Positions 56,064 to 64,000 of a stretch of 64,000 nt of DNA are shown here, in pieces (within the stretch, counting starts at the first letter, position 1; each line of letters opens with the position of its first letter). The DNA is from CAIWHR01 sp035541655 (GTDB taxonomy: Bacteria; Pseudomonadota; Gammaproteobacteria; Burkholderiales; Casimicrobiaceae). The stretch lies in the NCBI GenBank assembly GCA_035541655.1, contig DATKMY010000080.1:1-64000 (forward strand). Direction: 5' to 3'. The notes under the pieces are model-generated. The model was given only the letters and a program-made list of their open reading frames with translations. It ran no database searches and was not told where the DNA came from. Made by a program: the position numbers and the translations under genes.

Positions 56064-56900
56064 TCATTTCCCGATGTCGGCTTCGACGAGCGCACGCAAC
56101 TCGCGCGTGACCTTCGGCAGGACGCCGAACCATTTCTCGAAGCCGAATCCTGCCTGGTGCAGCAGCATGCCCAGGCCGTCGACGATCCGGTGACCGCGGG
56201 CGCGCGCCTGCGCGAGCAGCTTCGTTTCGAGCGGCACGTAGACGACATCGTAGACGACGGCGCTCGCCTTGAGCGGACCGAGATCGATCTCGAGCGGCGG
56301 CTTGCCGACCATGCCGAGCGACGTGCAATTGACGAGGAGATCCGCGCCGGCGAGCAGCGCGGGCAGCGCATCGAAACCGTGCCCGCTCACATGTGCGCCG
56401 AAGTGCGCGGCCAGCGCCGCCGCCCGCTCGACGGTGCGATTCGCGAAAGCGACCTCGGCGCCGTGCTCGAGGAGCGCGTACGCGGCCGAGCGCGCAGCGC
56501 CGCCCGCGCCCAGAACGACCACGCGGCACCCTGGCACGCGCCACGCCGGTGCGAGCTCGTCGAGGTTTGCGATGAAACCGTGCGGATCGGAGTTGCTGCC
56601 CATCAGCCGCGCGCCTTCGTACCAAACGGTATTGACGGCGCCCACGGCCTCGGCGACTGCATCGCGGCTGTCGACGAGCCGATACGCGGCCTCCTTGTGC
56701 GGGACGGTGATGTTGCCGCCGACGTAGCCGTTTGCCGCAAGACGCGTGAAGAAATCGGCGAACGCTTCGGGCGCGCGATCGACCAGCTCGTAGCGTCCGG
56801 CGATCCCGAGCTTCTCGAGCCAATAGCCATGGATCATCGGCGAGCGGGAGTGCGCGATCGAATGACCCATCACGCATGCGCGGCGCACGGCACTGTTCAC
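56064..56900 (-). CDS. aroE: Shikimate dehydrogenase family protein
   Basis: 278 aa NADP-dependent reductase of the shikimate pathway. MGHSIAHSRSPMIHGYWLE binds shikimate, the catalytic Lys is in GGNITVPHKEAAYRL, and GAGGAARSAAYALLEHG is the cofactor loop with ANRTVER after it. The usual GDNTD reads GSNSD here; the Asp is kept. It could be the housekeeping AroE or a paralogue acting in quinate metabolism. Confidence 0.9.
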   Translation of the reverse strand: MNSAVRRACVMGHSIAHSRSPMIHGYWLEKLGIAGRYELVDRAPEAFADFFTRLAANGYVGGNITVPHKEAAYRLVDSRDAVAEAVGAVNTVWYEGARLMGSNSDPHGFIANLDELAPAWRVPGCRVVVLGAGGAARSAAYALLEHGAEVAFANRTVERAAALAAHFGAHVSGHGFDALPALLAGADLLVNCTSLGMVGKPPLEIDLGPLKASAVVYDVVYVPLETKLLAQARARGHRIVDGLGMLLHQAGFGFEKWFGVLPKVTRELRALVEADIGK

Positions 56901-57271
56901 GCTTGCACCTTTCGTGCTCTGATGATCGGCGTATCGGATCGGCGCGGGCGATCGCGTTCGCGGGATCGAACTCGGGAATCGGCGGATTCTAGCTTGAAAG
57001 TTCCGCTTCGCGTCGTCGCGGCCGGTTGGTCGCGTTGCCGCTTCTGGCGATCGCGTTCGTGCCGATGTGCTTCCAGGGCGGGCCCGCCCGTGTCCGGAAC
57101 GGTGCCGGGACTCCGACCCGGCGGGCGCAGCGCTTCTGCAACCGCCGGCCGAATGCGCTAAGCTTTGCGTTTCCGGTGGCAGCGCTCCGGACGGGGGGAA
57201 CCTGAACGCGCCGCTGCCACTCGAAGAAGATCGCTGTCGGGATTCGACAGCGTTACAGCACCAGGAGGCGT
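56901..57271. other. Intergenic stretch between aroE and iorA, 371 bases
   Basis: Divergent gap. The aroE side has GCTAGAAT on the minus strand (56986-56993), a possible -10. The iorA side has the hairpin at 57232-57252 and the AGGAGG ribosome site at 57262-57267. No gene-like frame is convincing. Confidence 0.5.
57232..57252 (+). repeat. Hairpin in the iorA leader
   Basis: CGCTGTCG (57232-57239) and CGACAGCG (57245-57252) form a perfect eight-base-pair stem around GGATT, ending 20 bases before the iorA ATG and 9 bases before its AGGAGG. It could protect the message or be an operator. Confidence 0.5.
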
Positions 57272-57757
57272 ATGGCGAAGCTCAACATCAACGGCAATGT
57301 CCGTGACGTGGAGGTGGAGAGCGACACGCCCCTCCTCTGGGTGATCCGCGAGCAGATCGGCTTGACCGGGACCAAGTACGGCTGCGGCGTCGCGCAATGC
57401 GGCGCTTGCTCGGTCCACGTCAACGGCGAGGTGCTGCGCTCGTGCGCGATTCCGGTCGGCACGATCAAGGCGACCGACAAGATCGTCACGATCGAGGCGC
57501 TCTCCGTCAACCGCTCGCATCCGGTGCAAAAGGCGTGGCTCGCGGTCGATGTTCCGCAATGCGGCTACTGCCAGTCGGGGCAGATCATGGCGGCCGCTGC
57601 GCTGCTCAGGAAGAACCCGCATCCGAGCGACAAGGACATCGACGACGCGATGACCAACATCTGTCGCTGCGGAACGTACCAGCGTATCCGCGAGGCCGTC
57701 CATCTTGCCGCGAAAATGCAAACGGCCGTGAGCGCGCGCACGACCACCGAAGCCTAG
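57272..57757 (+). CDS. iorA: Molybdenum hydroxylase iron-sulfur subunit (IorA-like)
   Basis: 161 aa electron-transfer subunit with two [2Fe-2S] clusters. The plant-type cluster Cys are 38, 43, 46 and 58 (YGCGVAQCGACSVHV...RSC); the second set is Cys97, 100, 131 and 133 (CGYCQSGQ; CRCGTYQRI). No signal peptide, so it would travel with the Tat-exported large subunit. First gene of the iorA-iorB-soxXYZA operon, with AGGAGG before its ATG. Confidence 0.93.
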   Translation: MAKLNINGNVRDVEVESDTPLLWVIREQIGLTGTKYGCGVAQCGACSVHVNGEVLRSCAIPVGTIKATDKIVTIEALSVNRSHPVQKAWLAVDVPQCGYCQSGQIMAAAALLRKNPHPSDKDIDDAMTNICRCGTYQRIREAVHLAAKMQTAVSARTTTEA

Positions 57758-57772
57758 ACGAGGAGAGCAGCG

Positions 57773-59989
57773 ATGACGACAACGCTCCGCGGCAAGGCGA
57801 CGAATCTTTCGCGCCGCAGATTCCTCGTGAGCTCGGCCGCCGCTGGCGGGGGGCTCGCGCTGGGCTTTCAGCTTCCCTACGGAGTCGCGGAGGCCGCAGT
57901 GCGGGCGGCACCGGCCGTGCCCGAGGTCAACGCCTGGGTCGTCGTCAAGCCGGACAGCACCTGCGTGATCCGAATCGCGCGCTCGGAGATGGGGCAGGGG
58001 ACGCTCACTGGTCTCGCGCAGCTCGTCGCCGAGGAGCTCGAATGCGATTGGAAGAAGGTGACGACCGATTCGCCGACACCCGGCGAGAACCTCGCGCGAA
58101 AGCGCGTCTGGGGTGAAATGGGCACAGGCGGCAGCCGCGGAATCCGCACCTCCGAGGATTACGTCCGTCGCGGCGGCGCCGCGGCTCGGATAATGTTGCT
58201 GCAGGCCGCAGCCAACGAGTGGAAGGTGCCGGTCGGCGAGCTCACGGTCTCGGACGGCGTCATCACGCACCAGGCTTCGAAGCGCTCGACGACCTACGGC
58301 AAGGTTGCAGCCGCGGCCGCGAAGCTACCGCCGCCCGACGAAAAGAGCATCAAGCTCAAGGATCCGAAGGACTGGAAGATCGCAGGGAAGCCGCTCAAGC
58401 GGCTCGACACGGCGCCGAAGCTCGACGGTAGCCTGATCTATGCGATCGACTTGAAGCTTCCGGGCATGAAGTGCGCGGCAATCAAGGCCTGCCCCGTTTT
58501 CGGCGGCAAGCTCGTGAGCTTCGATGAAGCGAAGATCGCCGGACGTCCCGGCGCGCCACGTGCGGTCAAGGTGAACGACCGCACGGTGGCCGTCGTCGCG
58601 GACACCTGGTGGCGCGCGAAGACGGCGCTCGATGCGCTGCCGATCGTCTGGGACGAAGGCTCGAACGGTACGCAGACGAGCGCGACGATCGACGCGCATC
58701 TCAAAGAGGGCCTGAGTGCTTCGTCGGCCTACGCCTATCGGCAGGAAGGCGATGCGCTGAAAGCGATCGAAGGCGCCGCGAAGAAAGTCGAAGTGGTCTA
58801 CAGCACGCCGTTCCTCGCGCACGCGACGATGGAGCCGATGAACTGCACGGCCAAGGTCACCGCCGATCGCGCCGAAGTGTGGGTGCCGACGCAGAATGGC
58901 GAAGGCGCGCTTGCTGCGGTTTCGGAGGAGTCCGGACTGCCGCTCGAAAGATGCGAGGCTTACAGGACCGTGTTGGGCGGTGGCTTTGGCCGTCGCGGAA
59001 GCACGCAGGATTATGTGCGGCAGGCCGTCGCGATCGCAAAGCAGTTTCCCGGCGTCCCGATCAAGATGATCTGGTCGCGCGAGGAGGACATGACGCACGA
59101 CTTCTATCGGCCGATCTCGCAGTGCAAGCTCACCGCCGGGCTCGACGAGTCCGGCAAGCTGCTTGGCGTGCACGTGCGACTCTCCGGACAGTCGATCAAC
59201 GCTTTCAACAACCTCCCTGCCGCGAAGGACGGCAAGGATGAGCGGCAGCTCCAGGGCTGGTACGACAAGCCGGGTGATGCGCAGCTCGGCTATGCGTTCC
59301 CGGCGCTGCTGATGGAATACGCGATGCGCAACACGCACGTCCCGGTCGGACCGTGGCGCGGCGTCAACACGAATCAGAACGCGGTGTACATGGAGTGTTT
59401 CATCGACGAGGTCGCGAAAGCCGCCGGCGCCGATCCCGTCGAGTTCCGGCGCGCGTTGATGCAGAAGTACCCGAAGCATCTCGCCGTGCTCAATGCGGCG
59501 GCGGCGAAGGCCGACTGGGGTAAGCCGCTTCCCGCCGGCGTCCATCGCGGCGTCGCGCAGTTCATGGGCTACGGCAGCTATTCGGCGGCGGTCGCCGAGG
59601 TCTCGGTCAACGGCGAAGGCAACGTCCGCGTTCATCGGATGGTGCTCGCGCTCGATTGTGGCCATGCGGTCAATCCCGCGCAGATCGCGGCGCAGGTCGA
59701 GGGCTCGGTCGTCATGGGATTGAGCGCCGCGTTCTTCGGAGCGTGCACCGTCGACAAGGGCCGCATCGTCGAGGCCAACTTCGACACCTACGAGCTGCTC
59801 CGCCTCGTCGACATGCCGAAGGTCGAGACGGTGGTCGTGCCGTCGTTCGATTTCTGGGGCGGCGTGGGGGAGCCGACGATCTCCGTGGTCACGCCGGCGG
59901 TTCTCAACGCGATTGCCGCCGCCACCGGCAAGCCGGTGCGGACGCTGCCGCTCAAGAGCCAGAGGATCGGACTATCGGCGAAGGCATGA
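57773..59989 (+). CDS. iorB: Molybdenum hydroxylase large subunit (IorB-like), Tat-exported
   Basis: 738 aa xanthine dehydrogenase-family subunit of the isoquinoline 1-oxidoreductase type. The N-terminus LSRRRFLVSSAAAGGGLALG is a twin-arginine signal, so the enzyme acts in the periplasm. MGQGTLTGLAQLVAEEL, TVLGGGFGRRG and GPWRGVNTNQN fit molybdopterin contacts; the catalytic Glu is E700 in GVGEPTIS. True substrate (N-heterocycle, aldehyde or other) cannot be told. The stop overlaps soxX (ATGA). Confidence 0.92.
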   Translation: MTTTLRGKATNLSRRRFLVSSAAAGGGLALGFQLPYGVAEAAVRAAPAVPEVNAWVVVKPDSTCVIRIARSEMGQGTLTGLAQLVAEELECDWKKVTTDSPTPGENLARKRVWGEMGTGGSRGIRTSEDYVRRGGAAARIMLLQAAANEWKVPVGELTVSDGVITHQASKRSTTYGKVAAAAAKLPPPDEKSIKLKDPKDWKIAGKPLKRLDTAPKLDGSLIYAIDLKLPGMKCAAIKACPVFGGKLVSFDEAKIAGRPGAPRAVKVNDRTVAVVADTWWRAKTALDALPIVWDEGSNGTQTSATIDAHLKEGLSASSAYAYRQEGDALKAIEGAAKKVEVVYSTPFLAHATMEPMNCTAKVTADRAEVWVPTQNGEGALAAVSEESGLPLERCEAYRTVLGGGFGRRGSTQDYVRQAVAIAKQFPGVPIKMIWSREEDMTHDFYRPISQCKLTAGLDESGKLLGVHVRLSGQSINAFNNLPAAKDGKDERQLQGWYDKPGDAQLGYAFPALLMEYAMRNTHVPVGPWRGVNTNQNAVYMECFIDEVAKAAGADPVEFRRALMQKYPKHLAVLNAAAAKADWGKPLPAGVHRGVAQFMGYGSYSAAVAEVSVNGEGNVRVHRMVLALDCGHAVNPAQIAAQVEGSVVMGLSAAFFGACTVDKGRIVEANFDTYELLRLVDMPKVETVVVPSFDFWGGVGEPTISVVTPAVLNAIAAATGKPVRTLPLKSQRIGLSAKA

Positions 59990-60495
59990 TTGTCACAGCC
60001 GCGTGCACGCCGCAGTCGCGCGGTCGCCGTGCGGCGCAAACGGCGCTGCGATCGATGCCGATCGTCGCGCTCTGGGTTGCGTTTTCGGCGGGACTCGCGT
60101 GCGCTGCGGATCCTGCCCCCGGACCCCTCGTCGCGTATCGCATCGTCGGCGACGCGATTCCCGAAGCGCTCGCGCCCGGCGACGCGGCGCGCGGCAAGGC
60201 GCTCGTCGCTGCGCGCGATCCGGCGAATTGTGTGCTGTGTCACGCGGTGCCGGACCCGGCAATCCCGTTCGCCGGCAACGTCGGGCCGCCGCTGGCAGGG
60301 GTCGGCTCCCGCCTCACCGCGTCGCAGCTGCGATTGCGGATCGTCGACAACCTGAGCGTCAATCCGCAGACCGTGATGCCGAGCTACTACCGGCTCGCCG
60401 ATCTCAAACTCGTCGCTGCTCCCTACCAGGGCCGGACGATCCTCACCGCACCGCAGGTCGAGGACGTCGTCGCCTACCTCGCGACGCTCCGATGA
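59986..60495 (+). CDS. soxX: Sulfur oxidation c-type cytochrome SoxX
   Basis: 169 aa periplasmic monohaem cytochrome, partner of SoxA. A signal peptide (to about residue 41) precedes the haem site NCVLCHAVP (C82, C85, H86); the distal Met is M131 in TVMPSYYR. GNVGPPLAGVGSR, LRLRIVDNLSVNPQT and EDVVAYLATL at the end match SoxX. Overlaps iorB and soxY by four bases each. Confidence 0.9.
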   Translation: MIVTAACTPQSRGRRAAQTALRSMPIVALWVAFSAGLACAADPAPGPLVAYRIVGDAIPEALAPGDAARGKALVAARDPANCVLCHAVPDPAIPFAGNVGPPLAGVGSRLTASQLRLRIVDNLSVNPQTVMPSYYRLADLKLVAAPYQGRTILTAPQVEDVVAYLATLR

Positions 60496-60959
60496 GAATC
60501 CCCGACCGTCGCCTTTCGAGGCGCCGCGCGCTGCTTGCCGGAGGAGCGCTCGCGATCGCGCCGTGGCTGCCGGCGCGCGCCGACGATCGCGACATCGCCA
60601 ACATTGCGGCGCTCGCCGCGTTTCTCGCGGGGCGCAGGCCGCGCTGGGAGCGGATGCGCCTCGACCTGCCGGGACTCGCCGACAACGGGCAGGCTGTGCC
60701 GATGAAGATCGTCGTCGACGGCCCCTTTGCACCGGGGCCGTACGTCAAGGCGATCCGTCTCTTCTCGCAACGCAATCCGGTTCCCGAAATGGCGACCTTC
60801 GAGTTTCCGGTGGCAGTCGAGCGCGTCGAAGTCGATTCGCGCATACGGCTCGCCGGCACGCAGCGCATCGTCGCGGTCGCGACGATGAGCGACGAAGCGC
60901 TGTTCGCCGCCGGCGCCGACGTCGTCGTTACGATCGACGCGTGCATGGACGGAACCTGA
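60492..60959 (+). CDS. soxY: SoxY-like sulfur carrier subunit with atypical C-terminus
   Basis: 155 aa. A Tat-type signal (LSRRRALLAGGALAIAPWLP) precedes the SoxY fold, with VVDGPFAPGPYVKAIRLFS and RNPVPEMATFEFPVAVERVEV. SoxY normally ends in GGCGG, whose Cys carries the sulfur intermediate. Here the end is VVVTIDACMDGT: one Cys (C151) remains but the glycine swinging arm is gone. No frameshift explains it. ATGA overlap with soxX; overlaps soxZ by one base. Confidence 0.85.
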   Translation: MRIPDRRLSRRRALLAGGALAIAPWLPARADDRDIANIAALAAFLAGRRPRWERMRLDLPGLADNGQAVPMKIVVDGPFAPGPYVKAIRLFSQRNPVPEMATFEFPVAVERVEVDSRIRLAGTQRIVAVATMSDEALFAAGADVVVTIDACMDGT

Positions 60960-61279
60960 TGCCCGACGCCCGAATCAGCGTTCCGCAGGAGGCGCCGCGC
61001 GGGAAGCCGTTCGAGGTGCGTATCCTGATACGGCACCCGATGGAAACCGGTTATCGCACCGACGATACCGGCAAGCCGATACCGCGCAACGTCGTCACGA
61101 TGCTCACGTGCCGCTACAACGGAGAAACGGTATTTTCGGCGCGCCTCTCTCCGGGGATCGCCGCGAATCCCTATTTGCGGTTCTTCGTCACCGCCCGCGA
61201 GTCGGGCGAGCTCGCGTTCGACTGGGTCGACGACCGCGGCGTTCGAGGGAGCGAGCGCGCCACCGTGACCGTCGTCTGA
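60959..61279 (+). CDS. soxZ: SoxZ, sulfur carrier complex subunit
   Basis: 106 aa, family length. It has ARISVPQEAPRGKPFEVRIL, the IRHPMETGYRTDDTGKPIPR segment that precedes the SoxY-binding surface, and FDWVDDRGVRGSERATV. It pairs with SoxY in the periplasm and has no signal of its own, as is normal. It overlaps soxY and soxA by one base each. Confidence 0.93.
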   Translation: MPDARISVPQEAPRGKPFEVRILIRHPMETGYRTDDTGKPIPRNVVTMLTCRYNGETVFSARLSPGIAANPYLRFFVTARESGELAFDWVDDRGVRGSERATVTVV

Positions 61280-62055
61280 TGTGGCGTGCGCTGGCGGTCT
61301 TCGTCGCGTGCTTCGCGGGCGGCGCGCCGGCGCAGGAGCGCCTGCTGCCTTTGTCGGAGCTCCGCTCCGGCGTGACGTTTGCCGGTGCCAACGTGCGCGC
61401 CATGCAGGCCGACGACCTCGCGAACCCCGGGATGCTCTGGGTGGAGCGCGGCGAGACGCTCTGGAATAGGTCTGCCGCGAGCTCCGGCAAGGCTTGCGCG
61501 TCGTGTCACGGCGCGGCGCAAACGTCGATGCGCGGCGTGGCCGCGCACTATCCGAAGTACGTTGGCGACGCGAGCGCAGTGCTCGACCTCGAGGCGCGGA
61601 TCAACGATTGCCGTACGCGCCGCCAGCAGGTGCCCGCGCTCGCGCGCGAGTCCGAAGACCTCCTCGCGCTCAGCGCGTTCGTCGCGTACCAATCGCGCGG
61701 GGCGCCGCTCGCCGTGAGCGTCGACGGCGCGGCGCGGGCCGCGTTCGACCGCGGGCGCGAGTTCTACTTCCAGCGCCACGGCCAGATGAACATCGCGTGC
61801 ACGCAATGCCACGATCAGAACTGGGGGAAGCGGCTTCTCGCCGAGACGATCAGCCAGGGGAATCCGACGGCGTTCCCCGGTTATCGCCTCGAATGGCAAA
61901 GTCTGGGATCGTTGCAGCGGCGTCTGCGCGCGTGCCTGTTCGGAATCCGCGCGGAAATGCCCGCGCCGGGCGCGCCGGAGCTCACGGACCTCGAGCTCTA
62001 TCTCGCGTGGCGCGCGCAGGGGCTTCCGCTCGAAGCGCCGGGGGTGCGCCGCTAG
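61279..62055 (+). CDS. soxA: Dihaem cytochrome SoxA
   Basis: 258 aa periplasmic cytochrome that with SoxX couples a sulfur donor to the SoxY cysteine. Signal peptide to about residue 18. Two haem sites: CASCH (73-77) and CTQCH (174-178). The active-site Cys ligand is C219 in RRLRACLFGIR; Cys111 in RINDC also matches family members. Length and haem number fit the dihaem form. It ends the operon; no soxB, soxCD or soxV follows. Confidence 0.92.
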   Translation: MWRALAVFVACFAGGAPAQERLLPLSELRSGVTFAGANVRAMQADDLANPGMLWVERGETLWNRSAASSGKACASCHGAAQTSMRGVAAHYPKYVGDASAVLDLEARINDCRTRRQQVPALARESEDLLALSAFVAYQSRGAPLAVSVDGAARAAFDRGREFYFQRHGQMNIACTQCHDQNWGKRLLAETISQGNPTAFPGYRLEWQSLGSLQRRLRACLFGIRAEMPAPGAPELTDLELYLAWRAQGLPLEAPGVRR

Positions 62056-62199
62056 ATGCCGCTCATAGCCGGGGCGGCGAGCTGCAGATACCTCCGGGCT
62101 TCACGCGAACCGGGACGCTCCTCGAAACGGCCGCCATTGCCGCGACCTGCGATCGCGAGTGCAGGCTGCCGGAGCACTGCGATGCGGTAGACTGGCGCG

Positions 62200-62595
62200 A
62201 TGCCCCTGCGCTCCGACAACCCGCGATCGCGGAAGGCCCTGCTGGCGACGCTGGCGATCGCGGTGCTGGCCGCGACCCTCGCGGCGGATGCGCGCGCGCA
62301 TGCCTATCTCGACCGGGCGCAGCCGGTCGCCGGCAGCGTCGTTCGTGAGTCGCCGCGCGAGCTGACGCTGTGGTTCACCCAGCGCGTCGAGCCCGCGTTC
62401 AGCGAGGTGCGCGTGCTCGACGCCGCGGGAAAGCAGGTGAGCGCGGGCGCCCTTCGCTTCGACCCCGCCAACGGCAAGGTGCTTCGCGTCTCGCTGCCGG
62501 TCCTCGGCGCCGGGACTTACCACGTGAAGTGGCGGATCCTGGCGGTCGACACGCACGTCAGCGAGGGCGAATTCACTTTCGATGTCGCGCCGTAG
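62200..62595 (+). CDS. copC: Copper resistance protein CopC
   Basis: 131 aa periplasmic beta-barrel copper carrier. Signal peptide to AAD-ARA, then mature HAYLDRAQPVAGSVV with the N-terminal His used for Cu(II), SPRELTLWFTQRVEPAFSEV and ILAVDTHVSEGEFTFDV with the second His. A TAGACT -10-like element (62188-62193) lies seven bases before the ATG, so the mRNA might be leaderless. The next gene codes for a CopD-like protein. Confidence 0.93.
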   Translation: MPLRSDNPRSRKALLATLAIAVLAATLAADARAHAYLDRAQPVAGSVVRESPRELTLWFTQRVEPAFSEVRVLDAAGKQVSAGALRFDPANGKVLRVSLPVLGAGTYHVKWRILAVDTHVSEGEFTFDVAP

Positions 62596-62628
62596 GCGGG
62601 CCTGCGCCCGCGCCCCGCGAGCGCCGCG

Positions 62629-64000
62629 ATGAGCACGCTGTTCGTCGCCGCAAGGGCGATCCACTACGCGTCGGCGCTCGTGCCCTTCGGCGAACTCGTG
62701 TTCGCAATTGCAGTCGGGGCTCGGCCATGGCGCGCATCCGGGCGGAGCGATGCTCCCGATTCGGCGCGCATTTTTCGCGTGATGGTCTGGGCGATCGTCG
62801 CGGGCGCGGCGTCGGGGACGCTGTGGTTCGTGCTGGAGGCCGCGGCGATGAGCGGGATGCCGCTCGCCTCGGCATCGAAACGCGCCACGCTCGCCATTGT
62901 TCTGTGCGACACCGCGTTCGGGCAGGTCTGGGCGTTGCGCGCGGGCCTTCTGGCCGTGCTCGGCGCGATCGCCATCGCGTTCCGGGGATCGAGGCCTACC
63001 GCTCGCGCGGCGTTCTACGCTGTCGGCGCGATCGTTGCCTCCACGTACCTCGGCGCGCTCGCATGGGCGGGACACGCTGCCGCCGGACAGGGCGGCGAAG
63101 ACGGCGTCGAGATCTACGCCGATGTCGTGCATCTGCTCGCCGCAGGCGCATGGCTCGGTGGGCTGCCCGCACTCGTCGCCGCTCTCGACACGAATCGCGG
63201 CGACGAGATCGCCGCACGCGCAGCGGGCCGCTTCTCGGCGATCGGCCTCGCGGCCGTAACCGCACTCGTTGCGAGCGGTCTCGTCAATGCCTGGTACCAG
63301 GTGGGCGACGGTCCGGCGCTGCTCGGGACGCCGTACGGGCGGCTGCTGCTCGTCAAGCTGATGCTCTTCGCCGCGATGATCGCCGTCGCGGTGGTCAACC
63401 GCGGAACTCTCGCTCCGCGTGTCGTCGCCGGCGATCGCGGCGCGCGGAGCGTGCTCCGCCGCAACGCGCTCGCCGAGATCGCTCTGGGACTCGGTGTCGT
63501 CGCGATCGTCGGCCGGCTCGGCATCACGGTTCCGGGGGCCCATCAGCCGGTGCACTGGCCGTTCGCGCACACGCTTTCCCTGCTCCCGGTCGAGCAGTCC
63601 GCGTGGACGCAGCTCGTCGTTGCCGCGGCGGCGATGATCGCGTTCGGCTGCGCGATCTTCCTGTTGGCAGGCCTTCTGCGCCGACCTGCGCGGCCAAGCT
63701 TCGGCGCGCTTGCGGCGATCGCGATCACCGGCGTGCTCGTCGCGTGGCTGCTCGTCGTGCCCGCGCATCCCACGACCTACGCATCGTCGCCGGTCGGTTA
63801 CACGACGAAGGTCGTCGCAGCCGGCGCGGCGCTCTACGACACGGGCTGCGCTTCGTGTCACGGCAGCGACGGCCGCGGCGAATCGCCGACCTCCGCTTTG
63901 TCGGCGACTCGGGTGAAGGATCTCGCCGAGCAGCTCCGGCAGCGGAAGGGTGGCGATCTGTTCTGGTCGATCGCGCACGGGATTCCCGGAACGGCCATGC
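62629..64000 (+). CDS. copD: CopD-like membrane protein fused to cytochrome c, 3' end missing
   Basis: 457 codons are open to the window edge. About eight hydrophobic segments form the CopD domain (AARAIHYASALVPFGELVF; DVVHLLAAGAWLGGLPALV; PGAHQPVHWPFAHTLSLLP) with histidines suited to copper or haem binding. A cytochrome c domain follows, with CASCHGSDGRGE near codon 408. CopD takes copper from CopC into the cell; the cytochrome tail suggests a link to oxidase assembly or electron transfer. Confidence 0.88.
   Translation, partial: MSTLFVAARAIHYASALVPFGELVFAIAVGARPWRASGRSDAPDSARIFRVMVWAIVAGAASGTLWFVLEAAAMSGMPLASASKRATLAIVLCDTAFGQVWALRAGLLAVLGAIAIAFRGSRPTARAAFYAVGAIVASTYLGALAWAGHAAAGQGGEDGVEIYADVVHLLAAGAWLGGLPALVAALDTNRGDEIAARAAGRFSAIGLAAVTALVASGLVNAWYQVGDGPALLGTPYGRLLLVKLMLFAAMIAVAVVNRGTLAPRVVAGDRGARSVLRRNALAEIALGLGVVAIVGRLGITVPGAHQPVHWPFAHTLSLLPVEQSAWTQLVVAAAAMIAFGCAIFLLAGLLRRPARPSFGALAAIAITGVLVAWLLVVPAHPTTYASSPVGYTTKVVAAGAALYDTGCASCHGSDGRGESPTSALSATRVKDLAEQLRQRKGGDLFWSIAHGIPGTAM

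Noticed and set aside
56269..56727. 152-codon plus-strand frame opposite aroE
   Set aside because: Antisense to a certain gene and compositionally biased.
56986..56993. Full sigma-70 promoter for aroE
   Set aside because: Only the GCTAGAAT -10-like string is present on the minus strand; no -35 at suitable distance, so not listed as a separate promoter.
60492..60959. Frameshift as the cause of the missing GGCGG in SoxY
   Set aside because: No other frame around 60920-60975 encodes GGCGG, and the stop overlaps the soxZ start as expected for an intact gene.

Overview
The window is about 64 kb of GC-rich DNA, very probably from a betaproteobacterium of the Burkholderiales type. The support is gene content and order: a complete-looking dcw cell-wall/division cluster ending in ftsZ-lpxC, then dciA/secA/argJ, a fused Nudix-ThiE gene, yacG-zapD-coaE-pilD-pilC-pilB, and a Bug-type solute receptor. 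There are no phage, insertion sequence, CRISPR or tRNA signals. Coding density is high and many genes overlap by 1-4 bases.

Layout. (1) 1-13.6 kb: murF (cut by the window edge), mraY, murD, ftsW, murG, murC, murB, ddl, ftsQ, ftsA, ftsZ and lpxC, which make lipid II, the divisome core and the first committed step of lipid A. (2) 13.4-28.2 kb: a small membrane protein, dciA, secA, argJ, a DUF815 ATPase, Nudix-ThiE, yacG, zapD, coaE, the type IV pilus genes pilD-pilC-pilB, a CNNM/CorC protein and a CcsA-type cytochrome assembly protein. (3) 28.3-38.3 kb: ffh, rpsP-rimM-trmD-rplS, an odd J-like/RDD/TPR membrane protein, rfaE2, a BON lipoprotein, a GmhA/DiaA-like SIS protein, yraN, an LpoA-like protein and rsmI. 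(4) 38.3-47.3 kb: remnants of a urease operon (start of ureD joined to end of ureG), the urea ABC transporter urtABCDE, a CaiB-type CoA-transferase, a Bug receptor, and a broken aconitase-family gene. (5) 47.3-51.4 kb, minus strand: a probable sugar-acid operon (uronate dehydrogenase, IlvD/Edd dehydratase, HpcH/HpaI aldolase, Hyi-family isomerase). (6) 51.6-57 kb: class I fructose-bisphosphate aldolase, a secreted hydrolase with C-terminal repeats, an alpha/beta hydrolase and aroE. (7) 57.3-64 kb: an operon joining an IorAB-type molybdenum hydroxylase to soxX, soxY, soxZ and soxA, then copC and a CopD-cytochrome c fusion that runs off the window.

Main points for a second look. A molybdenum hydroxylase is fused at operon level with SoxXYZA, without soxB, and its SoxY has lost the GGCGG carrier tail. 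There are two deletion scars (ureD/ureG and the aconitase-like gene). Good intrinsic terminators sit inside the 5' leaders of both secA and ffh. There are near-consensus sigma-54 promoters before pilB and before the J-like/RDD/TPR gene. All function calls come from reading motifs and gene order by eye; no database search was run.
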